Source of the DNA: Rhizobiales bacterium 24-66-13
GTDB lineage: Bacteria; Pseudomonadota; Alphaproteobacteria; Rhizobiales; Xanthobacteraceae
DNA: 48,658 bases
NCBI GenBank assembly: GCA_002257205.1
Contig: NCHM01000003.1
Location: 1 to 48,658 of the forward strand
Direction of reading: 5' to 3'
In this document: in pieces, positions 18,495 through 26,873 of the stretch
How the letters are laid out: each line of letters begins with the position of its first letter
How positions within the stretch are numbered: the stretch's first letter is position 1
The notes under the pieces: model-generated
Database searches by the model: none
What the model was told of the DNA's origin: nothing
Seen by the model: the letters and a program-made list of their open reading frames with translations, nothing else
Position numbers and translations under genes: made by a program

Positions 18495-19205
18495 ATGGAG
18501 GGAGCATATGCCGCGATCCGGGTGATCGTGGTGGAGGACGACATTGATTTCTGCGAAAGTCTCGCTGAATACCTGCGAATTGCGGGCATGACGGTGCGCG
18601 CCGCGCACACCATTGCCGGCCTCGAGCGCACCCTAGCGGAAGAAGCCGCCGACATTATCGTGCTCGACGTGAACCTGCCCGGTGAAACCGGGTTTTCCGC
18701 CATCAATCGGTTGAAGCTTGCAAGCCGCGCTCGGGTCGTCATGCTCACGGGTCGTTCCGCCTTGCACGATCGATTGCATGGATTGTCGCTCGGTGCGGAT
18801 CATTATTTGGTCAAGCCGTTTGACATGACCGAGCTGAAGCTGGTCATTCGCAATCTCCATGCGCGTCTCGGCACGGTGGAGCTTGGACAGCGCGATGCGT
18901 CCACCGGCTGGACATTGGACACCGCGCGTTGGGTGTTGCGCAGTCCGAACGGCGACGAGGTCAGTCTGAGCAAGCATGAGCGCTGCCTCATGGCGCGGCT
19001 CATGGATGAGCCGGGATGCCCGGTTAGCCGAGAAGATTTGAATGCTGCATTGAAAAAAACCGACTGCGGACAGACCACGCGGGCGGCGCATCTGGAGGTG
19101 TTGATCTTCCGCTTGCGCCGCAAAGCAGTAAAAATCTGCGGACACGAGTTTCCAATCCGGTCGGTGCGGGGCTTCGGATACGCCTTTAACGGCGAAGCCC
19201 AATAA
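18495..19205 (+). CDS. OmpR/PhoB-type response regulator
   Basis: A 236-aa transcription factor, partner of the kinase just upstream. Receiver domain residues 8-120: acidic pocket EDD 14-16, phospho-acceptor Asp58 in VLDVNLPG, Thr85, and Lys107 in YLVKPFD. A winged-helix DNA-binding domain follows (about 135-232), with LSKHERCLMARLM and the recognition region HLEVLIFRLRRK, ending RSVRGFGYAF. The frame is open back to 18102, but ATG at 18495 has GGGGGAG 4 bp upstream and matches the family's start; the upstream part is antisense-like overlap with the kinase. All catalytic residues are intact. Confidence 0.94.
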   Translation: MEGAYAAIRVIVVEDDIDFCESLAEYLRIAGMTVRAAHTIAGLERTLAEEAADIIVLDVNLPGETGFSAINRLKLASRARVVMLTGRSALHDRLHGLSLGADHYLVKPFDMTELKLVIRNLHARLGTVELGQRDASTGWTLDTARWVLRSPNGDEVSLSKHERCLMARLMDEPGCPVSREDLNAALKKTDCGQTTRAAHLEVLIFRLRRKAVKICGHEFPIRSVRGFGYAFNGEAQ

Positions 19206-19266
19206 TAACGAAGCCAATCCAAAGGCGCTCCGCAACCAACCCCGCTGGCTGATCGTAATTCCGTCT

Positions 19267-19324
19267 GACGGCGCCGCTTTTCCAAGGCGCCGCCGTCGGA
19301 TCCGGCGAAATGTCCGCCTTTTTT
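19267..19324 (+). terminator. Probable terminator after the response regulator
   Basis: GACGGCG at 19267-19273 pairs with CGCCGTC at 19291-19297. A second short stem GGCG/CGCC (about 19303-19318) is followed by six T at 19319-19324. The position, 62 bp after the stop codon, fits an intrinsic terminator of the kinase/regulator transcript. The final stem is short. Confidence 0.5.
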
Positions 19325-19407
19325 CATGAAGACGATGAAGCTCTCATTGACCTGGCTCCATCCCGTATCGACCGGATGAGTTTAGCGAAACCACACACCG
19401 CTTCTGA

Positions 19408-19497
19408 GTAAGCGTCGTCCTCAGGCCACGTCGCTGAGGCCTGGCCGTGCTGGATAGGGCCACGGCAGTAATTCGTCGATGCTGCTGTTGGGATGGC
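19408..19497 (-). mobile_element. IS66-family end with last transposase codons
   Basis: On the minus strand GHPNSSIDELLPWPY, followed by a short tail and stop, resembles the C-terminus of IS66 TnpC transposases. Downstream of it lies GTAAGCG at 19408-19414 (plus-strand reading), the usual terminal sequence of IS66 elements. Upstream codons are lost immediately before GHP. So only one tip of an IS66 copy survives. No function is expected. Confidence 0.5.
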
Positions 19498-19733
19498 CTC
19501 GTCAAACGTAAACATCGTCATGGCAGTGCTCGTTATAAAATCAGAGTGCCCCGAAAGCGAAGCACGCAACCCTCAGAGGGCTAATTACCTCCAGACGAAA
19601 TCGCGATCAAATTCACCGGCCAATCGTGGACAACCTCACCAAAGCCACCAGAAGGCCGGGGACATGGCGAGACGATAGCGCCAAAGCGGTATTCCCAGAA
19701 CGGTCTGAAGCAGAGATGTGATTTCGCCGATTT

Positions 19734-19959
19734 TGACGGTACATTTTCGGAGGCAAGAGCTTCCGCGGCTTGAGGTCTATGTCTCATCGCGAAACGGTCG
19801 ATAGATGCCGATAGTTCACAGAATTGTTCTGTGCGTAAATTGCCAAAAACTCCAACAAAATCAGCAGGCTAACTTTTTGACGGCCTACGTCACGGATCTC
19901 GGCGCCGAAATGAAGTTTTTCTGTAGGAAAATCAATTCATTAGAGTCGAAAAAACATTA
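19734..19959. repeat. Right-end repeat set of the first island
   Basis: Ahead of the att-like core: TGACGGTACATTTT at 19734-19747 (variant of the integrase-side repeat), a 25-bp element beginning ATAGATGCCGATAG at 19801-19825, and GTTTTTGAC-like sequence with CACGG near 19875-19897. The block is AT-rich relative to neighbouring DNA. The same elements in the same order and spacing recur at 43697-43921. Likely binding sites for the integrase and accessory factors. Confidence 0.65.
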
Positions 19960-19971
19960 GAGTGGGAGTGA
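19960..19971 (+). other. att-like core, exact copy of the guaA tail
   Basis: GAGTGGGAGTGA, identical to 1188-1199 and in the same orientation, but here outside any gene. It marks the right end of an 18.8-kb element whose left end is in guaA. It would at the same time be the left end of the following segment. Confidence 0.72.
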
Positions 19972-20571
19972 CGGATACAAGCGGCGGCAATAGCGTAGTT
20001 TCGGCGGTGGTTTTCGCTGTCGTTTGATTGCCGTTCTCGGCCGTTTCCTATTCCCATTGATCTTGCCCACGTCGTCTGTTCCGCAGAACCGATCTGCGCG
20101 CACTCTCGCAATGATGTAAAGCCGCTTCAACGGATCGGAGTGCTCTGGCGTAAGATTGCGTGTACAAAGGCGGCTCTGCTTTGCGCCCTAACATCGGTCG
20201 TTCAGGAGTTTTTGCTTGTTCCCGGAATTTACCGCTATAGTTCTGACGGCTAGACCTGTCACTCCGGTACTCCGTCGGCGGACATGGTTTTCCAGATGTC
20301 CTGGTCAATGCTCCTGAAGCTCGCGATCATGATTGTCATGGCAATGCCGGATGCCTGCCAGACCCTGCTATCGTAAAGCCCGCAAGGCGTCGGCCGGATC
20401 GGCGCCGCCATGCTTGAGGTGTGCTGGGTCGATATAGCGCCATTTCGCCGATGCGCCCGGGTGCATGGGCAGACCACGCGTCCACCTGTCGCTGCGACCT
20501 GCCCGAGGCGAGGCTGCGTGTAACCGTCGCCTCGGTGCCGCGCCAGTTTGCGATCAGCAGGCGGCTTTCCG
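19972..20571. other. Gene-poor segment after the att-like core
   Basis: No intact gene. On the minus strand near 20375-20480 a short reading MHPGASAKWRYIDPAHLKHG...DALRALR with a stop looks protein-like and may be the 3' end of a lost gene, but I cannot name its family. The rest shows only frames created by high GC. Confidence 0.3.
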
Positions 20572-21423
20572 TCACCCCAACCCGCCGTTCGCGAATACGG
20601 TTTGAGCATCAATCCAGGCGCCATCCTGCGAGCAGAGAAGCGCGATGACACCGGCGATATCTTCCGGTAGGCCCAGGCGACCGAGGGGGGTCTGTTCGGG
20701 AATTCCGCGGAGCGCCTCTTCGCCATGCTGCCGGAGGAGCTGCGTGTCGACGGCACCAGGCGCCACCGCGTTGACCGAGATGTTGCGACCGGCCAACTCC
20801 TTCGCAAGGACGCTGGAAAAAAGCATCTGGGCGCTCTTCGTGGCGGCATACGCACCCGTAGCCGGAGGAGGCGTCTTGATGATGCTTGAAGACAGGCTGA
20901 TGATCCGGCCGCCGTCACGCGTCCGCCGTGCCGCCTCGCGCAGCACGTTGAAGCTGCCTTTGACATTGGTTGCCATCATTCGATCGAAGGCCGCGTCCGT
21001 CATCTGAGCGAAGGGGCCGACATTCATGATGCCCGCATTGTTGATCACCACATCAACGCCCCCGAATGCCTGCTCATTGGCGTCGAACAGAGCCTTGACC
21101 GCTGCGGGATCAGCGACGTCGGCCTGGCGAACGATGGCGCGCCCCCCAGCCGCCTCGATGTCGGCCACGACGCGGGCAGCGAGATCACGGTTCGTGAGGT
21201 AGTTCACGGTCACGGCAAAGCCATCGCGCGCCAGACGCTTGGCGGTAGCAGCGCCGATGCCCCGCGACGAGCCGGTGACGACGACCGCCCTGCCGGCGCC
21301 AGGGAGCGTTGCTGGGCTGGCCGTGGCTGCTTGGGCTGAAGCCGTGCTTCCCATGGCGAGAGCCGCGGGAGCGGCGGCCGCGAGGGTCATGAAGGTGCGG
21401 CGTGAGGTGTCAGCATCGGACAT
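20572..21423 (-). CDS. SDR-family oxidoreductase with Tat signal
   Basis: A 283-aa classical short-chain dehydrogenase/reductase using NAD(P)H on an unknown carbonyl or alcohol. A twin-arginine signal (SRRTFMTLAAAAPAALAMG, Arg8-Arg9) precedes the Rossmann fold with TGSSRGIG at 50-57, NNAG at 128-131, a Ser in LSSS and Tyr192-Lys196 in YAATK. The C-terminus VFANGGLG is typical. Export through Tat would carry the folded protein with cofactor to the periplasm, unusual for SDRs. It lies 106 bp downstream of the MFS gene in the same direction, probably one operon, divergent from the AraC regulator. Confidence 0.9.
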   Translation of the reverse strand: MSDADTSRRTFMTLAAAAPAALAMGSTASAQAATASPATLPGAGRAVVVTGSSRGIGAATAKRLARDGFAVTVNYLTNRDLAARVVADIEAAGGRAIVRQADVADPAAVKALFDANEQAFGGVDVVINNAGIMNVGPFAQMTDAAFDRMMATNVKGSFNVLREAARRTRDGGRIISLSSSIIKTPPPATGAYAATKSAQMLFSSVLAKELAGRNISVNAVAPGAVDTQLLRQHGEEALRGIPEQTPLGRLGLPEDIAGVIALLCSQDGAWIDAQTVFANGGLG

Positions 21424-21529
21424 TCTGATGGTTCCTTTCTCGATACGAGTGGTTTGATTGCAATCGATGCGGCCCGCTGGGCGATTGGCGGGCCAGCGCC
21501 TCTTGTCGGCCGATCGGAGGAGACGAAAG

Positions 21530-22846
21530 TCACTGTCGTCCCAGCGAAGCGGCGATGCGCCCGTTTGCGATCAGCAAGGTGGTGCCCGTCAGGACGCTGG
21601 CGATCGGGACGACCAGCAGCCCGAAGCCAAGGCCATTGGCAACTTGCGCAGTTGTCACCGCGTCGCTGACCATGCCGACGATAACCGGTCCGAGCGCCGG
21701 TCCAAGAAGGCCGGAGCCGATCATCACGAGGCTGGACGCCTGCGCTTGCTTACCTTCGCCAGCGACGAGATGGGCAGCGCCGAAGGCCCATGGCAGCAGG
21801 AACGAGAAGGACAGCATCCCCGGCACCAACAGCGCGATCGACAACCAGCCGGCCGGCGCGAACAAGGCTGCACTCGTGGTTGCGCTGGCGATCAGGAAGA
21901 GAATGGCCGGCGGCCCGAGCACTTTCCCCGTGCCCGAGCTCACCGCGCGGTCGAACCAGCGTCCGCCCAGGAGCGTGCCGATAATGCCCATCAGGCCCTG
22001 CAAGAGGCCAAAAGCCAGTCCCACCTCGCTCGCGCTGAAGCCGTGCGTGCGGATGAGGAACGGAGCGGAGAAGGCGTAGAAGGGCGCTGCGGCGAAGCCG
22101 AGGAAGATCGCTGCGATGAACAGCCAGCGAAACGCCGGGGAGGCCAGCAATCGGCGACAGGATCGTAGGAACGGTTCGCTGTTGGCGGCCGTGCGGGCGA
22201 GCGTCGGGGTCGGCCCCGGGACAATGAAGGCCAATAGAGCAACCAGACCGCCGATGGCTCCGGCGCCGATCATGGCGGTGCGCCATCCCAGCGTATCGCC
22301 GATCGCCCCGCCGGCGGCGAAGCCGATCATGGTGCCGAGCGGGATGCCCATGGCGAAAAGGCCGATCGCCAGGCCGCGACGCTCCGGCCGGATCTTGCGG
22401 CCGATCAGCGCATGGCCGGCAGGTACGGCGCCGGCTTCTCCGAACGCGACGCCGAAACGCGTGATCGCCAGCAGTAGAAAGCTTGCGGCGAAGCCACCGA
22501 GCGCCGTCATCGCGCTCCAGAGCAAAATGCACGAAACTAGGACGAAGCGAGGCGACCCTCGGTCCGAGGCTCGGGCGAGAGGCAACGACAGCAGCGAATA
22601 GCAAACTGCGAAGGCGAGGCCCGTAAGCAGGCCCATCTGGGTGTCGCTCAGCCCGAGGTCCGCCTTGATAGCCTCGGCCAAGATGAAGGGAAGTATTCTG
22701 TCGATCTGGGAAAACGCGTTTATAAGAAGAAGCGTCGTGCAAATTGCGGCGACGCGCCAACCCCGCGCATATTGTTTTGGGGGCTTCTCCGGAAGTGGCG
22801 GAAAAGTTTTTTGTATATCTATTGACCGCGCGGCGGCTTCTGCCAT
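21530..22846 (-). CDS. MFS transporter
   Basis: A 438-aa inner-membrane major facilitator with about 12 hydrophobic helices. The loop 2-3 motif region LPLARASDRGSPR resembles the family signature GxLADRxGRR, and helix 4-5 carries RFGVAFGEAGAVPAGHALIG, seen in Spinster-like MFS proteins. Likely an exporter or importer of small organic compounds or acids; the substrate cannot be inferred. First gene of a leftward unit with the Tat-SDR gene and divergent from an AraC gene 52 bp away. Confidence 0.9.
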   Translation of the reverse strand: MAEAAARSIDIQKTFPPLPEKPPKQYARGWRVAAICTTLLLINAFSQIDRILPFILAEAIKADLGLSDTQMGLLTGLAFAVCYSLLSLPLARASDRGSPRFVLVSCILLWSAMTALGGFAASFLLLAITRFGVAFGEAGAVPAGHALIGRKIRPERRGLAIGLFAMGIPLGTMIGFAAGGAIGDTLGWRTAMIGAGAIGGLVALLAFIVPGPTPTLARTAANSEPFLRSCRRLLASPAFRWLFIAAIFLGFAAAPFYAFSAPFLIRTHGFSASEVGLAFGLLQGLMGIIGTLLGGRWFDRAVSSGTGKVLGPPAILFLIASATTSAALFAPAGWLSIALLVPGMLSFSFLLPWAFGAAHLVAGEGKQAQASSLVMIGSGLLGPALGPVIVGMVSDAVTTAQVANGLGFGLLVVPIASVLTGTTLLIANGRIAASLGRQ

Positions 22847-22898
22847 GTTCGACGCACTCCTCGCTTGGTTCGCATCCTCAAGCTAGATGGAGTGTCTG

Positions 22899-23933
22899 AT
22901 GATCAGAATGCCGGAAGCCTCAAAAAACTTGCCCAATCCTGCGGGTGACGATAGGTTGCCACTAGGAGGCCAAGTGCTGCGCTGGCCTCGCAACCCTCCG
23001 GAGGTGCGGGTGCCGCCATCGCTGTTCGGGGCCGTCATCGCCTATATCGAGGCCCAGGGCGGGGGGCAAGGCGTGTTCCCGACGCCGATTGCCAGCTTCA
23101 ATATCGTCCGTTCCTTCAAGCAGCGAATGCGGATGCGGCAGGTTTATAAGCCGTCGATCTGCGTCGTGCTCCAGGGGGCGAAGGAAATCATCCTGGGTGA
23201 GGACACGCTTCGCTACGGCGCGATGGAGTGTCTGGCTGTTGGCATGACGCTGCCGGCGACGGGGCACATCGTCGAGGCAAGCCCAGATGCGCCCTATACC
23301 GGATTAACGCTTGAGCTGGACGTCGCGATGATCCGCGACGTGCTGGAACAGCTGGACGTTCCGCCGGCGCCTCCTGCCAGCTCCGGGCCATGCCTGTTCG
23401 TGCGGCAGGTCGATGAGCCCTTGGCGGACTGCGTTCTCCGCCTCCTGCGGATGTGCGAGACACCGAAGGCGATCCCGATCCTCTTTCCGTCCGTCATGCG
23501 TGAGATCTGCTACTGGCTTTTGAGCGGCCCGAATGGCGGCGAACTCTGCAAGCTGGCCGAGCCGGAGTCGAACGCCGCCCGGGTCGCGAAAGCCCTCCAC
23601 CTCATGCACGAGGACATCGCCCGGACGCTGCGTATGGAGGAATTGGCGGAAGTGGCGCGAATGAGCCTTTCGTCGTTCCATCAGCACTTCAAGGCCATGA
23701 CGTCGATGACGCCGTTGCAGTTCCAGAAACAATTGCGCCTTCTTGAGGCGCGGCGCCTGATGGTTATGGAAGATGCGAACGTGGCCGACGCGGCTTACCA
23801 GGTCGGTTACGAAAGCGCGTCGCAGTTCAGCCGCGAATATTCGCGGATGTTTGGCGTTGCTCCGAAGCGTGACGTCATGAATCAGCAGCGCCTGTATAGC
23901 GAATATGTCGGTCGCAGGGTGCAGACTGCGTAG
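22899..23933 (+). CDS. AraC-family regulator (AraC_N type)
   Basis: A 344-aa transcription factor. The N-terminal AraC_N/cupin-like domain holds PTPIASFNIVRSFKQRMRM and YKPSICVVLQGAKEIILGE (about 55-160). The C-terminal double HTH is clear: MRMEELAEVARMSLSSFHQHFKAMTSMTPLQFQKQLRLLEAR and VADAAYQVGYESASQFSREYSRMFG. ATG at 22899 is preferred to 22887 because GGAG (22889-22892) sits at the right distance. It is divergent from the MFS/SDR unit, its probable target. A truncated inverted relative of its first codons lies just downstream. Confidence 0.92.
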   Translation: MIRMPEASKNLPNPAGDDRLPLGGQVLRWPRNPPEVRVPPSLFGAVIAYIEAQGGGQGVFPTPIASFNIVRSFKQRMRMRQVYKPSICVVLQGAKEIILGEDTLRYGAMECLAVGMTLPATGHIVEASPDAPYTGLTLELDVAMIRDVLEQLDVPPAPPASSGPCLFVRQVDEPLADCVLRLLRMCETPKAIPILFPSVMREICYWLLSGPNGGELCKLAEPESNAARVAKALHLMHEDIARTLRMEELAEVARMSLSSFHQHFKAMTSMTPLQFQKQLRLLEARRLMVMEDANVADAAYQVGYESASQFSREYSRMFGVAPKRDVMNQQRLYSEYVGRRVQTA

Positions 23934-23960
23934 CTGCCTCCCATGTCGCTGAAAGCGACT

Positions 23961-23990
23961 GCTCCAGGCAATAATGCCAGGAGCCGCTCT
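23961..23990 (+). terminator. Candidate terminator after the AraC gene
   Basis: GCTCCAGGCA and TGCCAGGAGC form a stem with one A-A mismatch around ATAA (23961-23984), with TCTTTT following at 23988-23993. It lies 28 bp after the stop. It also falls inside the inverted AraC relic, so it could be incidental. Confidence 0.4.
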
Positions 23991-24109
23991 TTTGGTGGCT
24001 CCAGTCGCCTGTGTGGCCAAAGCTGAACCAACCTTCCGAAACCATCCCCATCTGCAGGAACAGGCAAATTTCCTGAAGGTTCGGGTATTCTGATCATTGG
24101 GTACACCAT
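23975..24109 (-). pseudogene. N-terminal relic of a second AraC gene
   Basis: On the minus strand, MIRIPEPSGNLPVPADGDG matches MIRMPEASKNLPNPAGDDR at the start of the AraC gene at 22899, in protein and in DNA. Similarity fades after LVQLWPHRR...PPKER. The frame runs on into the end of the intact AraC gene, which is not meaningful. Only the first 40 or so codons of a paralogue survive, tail to tail with the intact copy. Confidence 0.65.
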
Positions 24110-24224
24110 TTAGCTTGGAGTTCTGATCGCCAACGAACGCGTTGCCGATTTCCTTCGACAATGATGGCCGCCGGAACGTTTGCGTCAGGCCGAACCCGTC
24201 AATGAACCCAGATCCGAGGGTGGT

Positions 24225-24593
24225 ATGCTTACGCTCATTGAAGATGCACTCGATAGCTTCCTGAAAGAAGACGACGGACAAGCCGTCGTCATGCTGAACC
24301 TCCTGCGGTTCCAGGAAGGCGGCGGCAGGGAGCGATACGCCGACTACCTCGCCGTCGCCACGCCGATCGTCGCCCGTTTCGGGGCGGAGATCGTCTATGT
24401 GGGCAATGGCCTCCCGGCTCTTTCGGCAGAGCTCGGACAGACCTGGGACGCGGTTGCCCTCGTGCGTTACCCCAGCCGCCGGGCATTCGCCAATTTGGCG
24501 ATGGATGCCGACCACCGGGACAAGGCGGCACCGTTGCGGGAGGCGGCGCTCACTGAAGCCGTATTGCAGCCTCTCCAGGCAGCTTCCGCCTAA
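24225..24593 (+). CDS. DUF1330-family protein
   Basis: A 122-aa small alpha/beta (ferredoxin-like dimeric barrel) protein of the DUF1330 family. Key stretches are VVMLNLLRFQEGG, ERYADYLAVATPIVARFGAEIVYVG, and the end of the fold ALVRYPSRRAFANLAMDADH. Function of the family is unknown; members often sit with oxidoreductases. ATG 24225 follows GAGGGTGG; the upstream extension from 24180 is not family-like. First gene of a + strand unit with an SDR (21 bp), DedA and a methyltransferase. Confidence 0.85.
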   Translation: MLTLIEDALDSFLKEDDGQAVVMLNLLRFQEGGGRERYADYLAVATPIVARFGAEIVYVGNGLPALSAELGQTWDAVALVRYPSRRAFANLAMDADHRDKAAPLREAALTEAVLQPLQAASA

Positions 24594-24614
24594 AGGCGAC
24601 GAAAGAATTTCCGG

Positions 24615-25595
24615 ATGCGAAAGAATTGGACCACCCAGGACATGCCGTCCCAGAACGGCAGAACAATCGTTGTCACGGGCACTGGTGGCCTCGGCTTCCA
24701 TGATGCACTTGCGCTTGCGCGCGCCGGCGGCGACGTCATTATCGCCGGGCGAAACCCGCGCAAGGGAAGCGATGCCGTCGCCCGTATCAGGCAGTCGGTG
24801 AAAGATGCGCGCGTGAGCTTCGAGCCCGTTGATCTTGCGGATCTGGCCTCTGTCGCCGCATTCGGACAGCGGTTGTGCGAGAGCCGGGAGCGGGTCGACA
24901 CTCTGATCAACAATGCCGCCGTCATGACGCCGCCGCAGCGCCAGACGACGACGGATGGGTTCGAACTGCAGTTCGGGACCAACTATCTCGGCCACTTCGC
25001 GCTGAGTGCGCATCTGTTGCCTTTGCTCAGCCGTGGGCAGGATCCTCGTGTGGTCACCCTGTCCAGTATCGCCGTGCGCCGCAATGCAGCTATCAATTTC
25101 GACGATCTGCAGGCCGAAAAAGCCTATCGGCCGATGCCCGTCTACGCACAGTCCAAGCTCGCCTGCCTGATATTCGCGCTCGAGCTTCAGCGCCGCAGCG
25201 ACGAAGCGGGCTGGGGCCTGACGAGTATTGCGGCCCATCCCGGGATTTCGCGAACCGACCTTCTGCACAATGCCCCAGGGCGATACAGTGCCCAGGGACT
25301 TTTGCGGTCGATCCTGTGGTTTCTGTTTCAGCCGGCGGCGCAGGGAGCGCTGCCCACATTGTTCGCAGCGACGTCACCGGAGGCGGGAGGCGGGAGATAC
25401 TACGGTCCCGACAGGCTTTCGGAGACGCGCGGCCATCCGAGCGAGGCGGCAATCCCGCCAGCCGCATTGGAGTTGCACGTCGCCCGCCGGCTTTGGGACG
25501 TCTCGGAAACGCTGGCGAACGTCAATTTCATCGCTGCGGCTGCAACACCTCTCCATACCCGTCCGAATGGGCCCAGCATTCCCGCGGAGGCCTGA
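24615..25595 (+). CDS. SDR-family oxidoreductase (retinol-dehydrogenase-like)
   Basis: A 326-aa SDR. The cofactor motif is slightly altered, TGTGGLG at about 21-27. It is followed by NNAAVM, the TNYLGHFALSAHLLPLL segment typical of the retinol dehydrogenase/WW-oxidoreductase branch, SSIAVRR, and catalytic YAQSK. PGISRTDLL supports an intact substrate loop. Cytosolic, substrate unknown. Start could also be ATG 24642 (MPSQNGRTIVVTG), which has AGGAC upstream. It is followed 3 bp later by the DedA gene. Confidence 0.9.
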   Translation: MRKNWTTQDMPSQNGRTIVVTGTGGLGFHDALALARAGGDVIIAGRNPRKGSDAVARIRQSVKDARVSFEPVDLADLASVAAFGQRLCESRERVDTLINNAAVMTPPQRQTTTDGFELQFGTNYLGHFALSAHLLPLLSRGQDPRVVTLSSIAVRRNAAINFDDLQAEKAYRPMPVYAQSKLACLIFALELQRRSDEAGWGLTSIAAHPGISRTDLLHNAPGRYSAQGLLRSILWFLFQPAAQGALPTLFAATSPEAGGGRYYGPDRLSETRGHPSEAAIPPAALELHVARRLWDVSETLANVNFIAAAATPLHTRPNGPSIPAEA

Positions 25596-25598
25596 GGG

Positions 25599-26240
25599 AT
25601 GGACCCGCTCGCAAGTCTCGTAGACTGGATTGCTCTTTACGGAGTCCTCGGTCTGTTTGCAGTCGGACTGGCGGAACGCTTCGTCCCGGCATTGCCGTCC
25701 CACGGCATGCTGGTCGCCATCGGCATGGCGGCGGTCGAAGACAGTTGGTCGCTGCCGTCCGCTTTCATCATGACGACCTGCGGAAGCTTGTTCGCCAGTT
25801 TGGCGCTCTTCCTCGTCGTCCGTGCTGTTGGGCAGGATGTATCCGGCAATCTCCTGTATGGAACCAGGCGGCTCCTGGGCCTGCCATCGAAGCGCATTGA
25901 CAGGATGCTCATCTCCTTCCAGGCGCGCGACCGGAGCCTGTCCCTGATCGCGCAGATCATCCCGACAGTTCGGTTCGTCGCGCCGCTGGCAGCCGCGCTT
26001 CTTCGCCTGGATGCGTGGCGCTTTGCTGCCGGCACTCTGCTGGGCATCGCCCTTTGGAATGGGGTGTTCCTCACCGCGGGCTACGCGGCCGCCCAGTCGA
26101 TCCCCGACCTCAATGCATCAGCCTTGGCCATCAAGTTCCTGTTCCTCGTTCTGGCGGTTGAGATGCTGTCCGTGTTGATCTGGCGCCTGCTTGGGCGAAC
26201 CAATTGGTGCCGGACCTCTTCGGAGGATCAAGCATGCTGA
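25599..26240 (+). CDS. DedA-family membrane protein
   Basis: A 213-aa inner-membrane protein of the DedA/SNARE-associated (VTT) family, linked to lipid carrier recycling or scrambling and to proton-motive force. Several hydrophobic helices are visible: N-terminal WIALYGVLGLFAVGL, the reentrant region RFVPALPSHG, and the conserved IIPTVRFVAPLAAALLR (family F/RxxPxxR...G pattern). The end overlaps the methyltransferase start (ATG 26234 within the last codons), implying coupled translation and possibly a shared role in membrane lipids. Confidence 0.87.
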   Translation: MDPLASLVDWIALYGVLGLFAVGLAERFVPALPSHGMLVAIGMAAVEDSWSLPSAFIMTTCGSLFASLALFLVVRAVGQDVSGNLLYGTRRLLGLPSKRIDRMLISFQARDRSLSLIAQIIPTVRFVAPLAAALLRLDAWRFAAGTLLGIALWNGVFLTAGYAAAQSIPDLNASALAIKFLFLVLAVEMLSVLIWRLLGRTNWCRTSSEDQAC

Positions 26241-26845
26241 GCAGGTCGTCAGAGACCCTCCAGTTCTTCCGCGCCTGGTTATCCGAACCGCTCAGGGTGG
26301 CCGCCGTGACGCCATCCGGCCGAGCGCTGGCAGCTCTGATCGTGTCGGAGGTGTCTGCGGATACCGGGCCGATCCTCGAACTTGGACCCGGAACGGGCGT
26401 GTTCACACGTGCTCTGCTGGCGCGAGGCATTGCCGAGGAGAACCTCGCGCTCATTGAATTCGGTGCAAGGTTTGCCGCAAAGTTGAATGCCGATTTCCCT
26501 CGTGCGAAGACATTGTGCATGGACGCGGCGCGATTGCGCGATGTTGAGCTTTTCGCTGACACCCCGGCAGGGGCCGTCATCAGCGGCTTGCCGCTTTTGT
26601 CGATGGCACCACGAACGGTTTATTCGATCCTGGAAGGCGCCTTCGCGCATCTTCGCGCCAACGGTGCGTTTTACCAGTTCACCTATGGCCCACGCTGTCC
26701 GGTATCGCGCCCGCTGCTCGACCGGCTAGGCCTTAAGGCCAGCTATGTGGGAGGCACCTTTGCAAACGTGCCTCCGGCTGCCGTCTACCGCATCCAGCGT
26801 CGCAAGGCCCTTCGGGTACGTGACGCGACTGCGGACCGCTCCTGA
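26234..26845 (+). CDS. PmtA-like phospholipid N-methyltransferase
   Basis: A 203-aa class I SAM-dependent methyltransferase. FFRAWLSEPLRVAAVTPSGRALA, motif I LELGPGTGVFTRALL (about 50-64), LIEFGARFAAKL, AVISGLPLLSM and GAFYQFTYGP together match the rhizobial PmtA branch, which methylates phosphatidylethanolamine towards phosphatidylcholine. ATG 26234 with GGAGGA at 26221-26226 is chosen. It overlaps the DedA stop by 7 bases. Cytosolic face of the membrane expected. Alternatives include rRNA dimethyltransferase-like proteins; genomes of this group often already have a housekeeping PmtA. Confidence 0.82.
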   Translation: MLSRSSETLQFFRAWLSEPLRVAAVTPSGRALAALIVSEVSADTGPILELGPGTGVFTRALLARGIAEENLALIEFGARFAAKLNADFPRAKTLCMDAARLRDVELFADTPAGAVISGLPLLSMAPRTVYSILEGAFAHLRANGAFYQFTYGPRCPVSRPLLDRLGLKASYVGGTFANVPPAAVYRIQRRKALRVRDATADRS

Positions 26846-26873
26846 CGCAATAAGTCGGTGGCTGACATCAGGA

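Noticed and set aside
21458-22168. 236-codon plus-strand frame
   Set aside because: Antisense of the MFS gene; the polar composition has no family match.
23304-25268. 654-codon minus-strand frame
   Set aside because: Antisense to AraC, DUF1330 and SDR genes that have clear motifs. It only exists because stops are rare at high GC. Only its small part near 23975-24109 lies in a region with another (different-frame) AraC relic.
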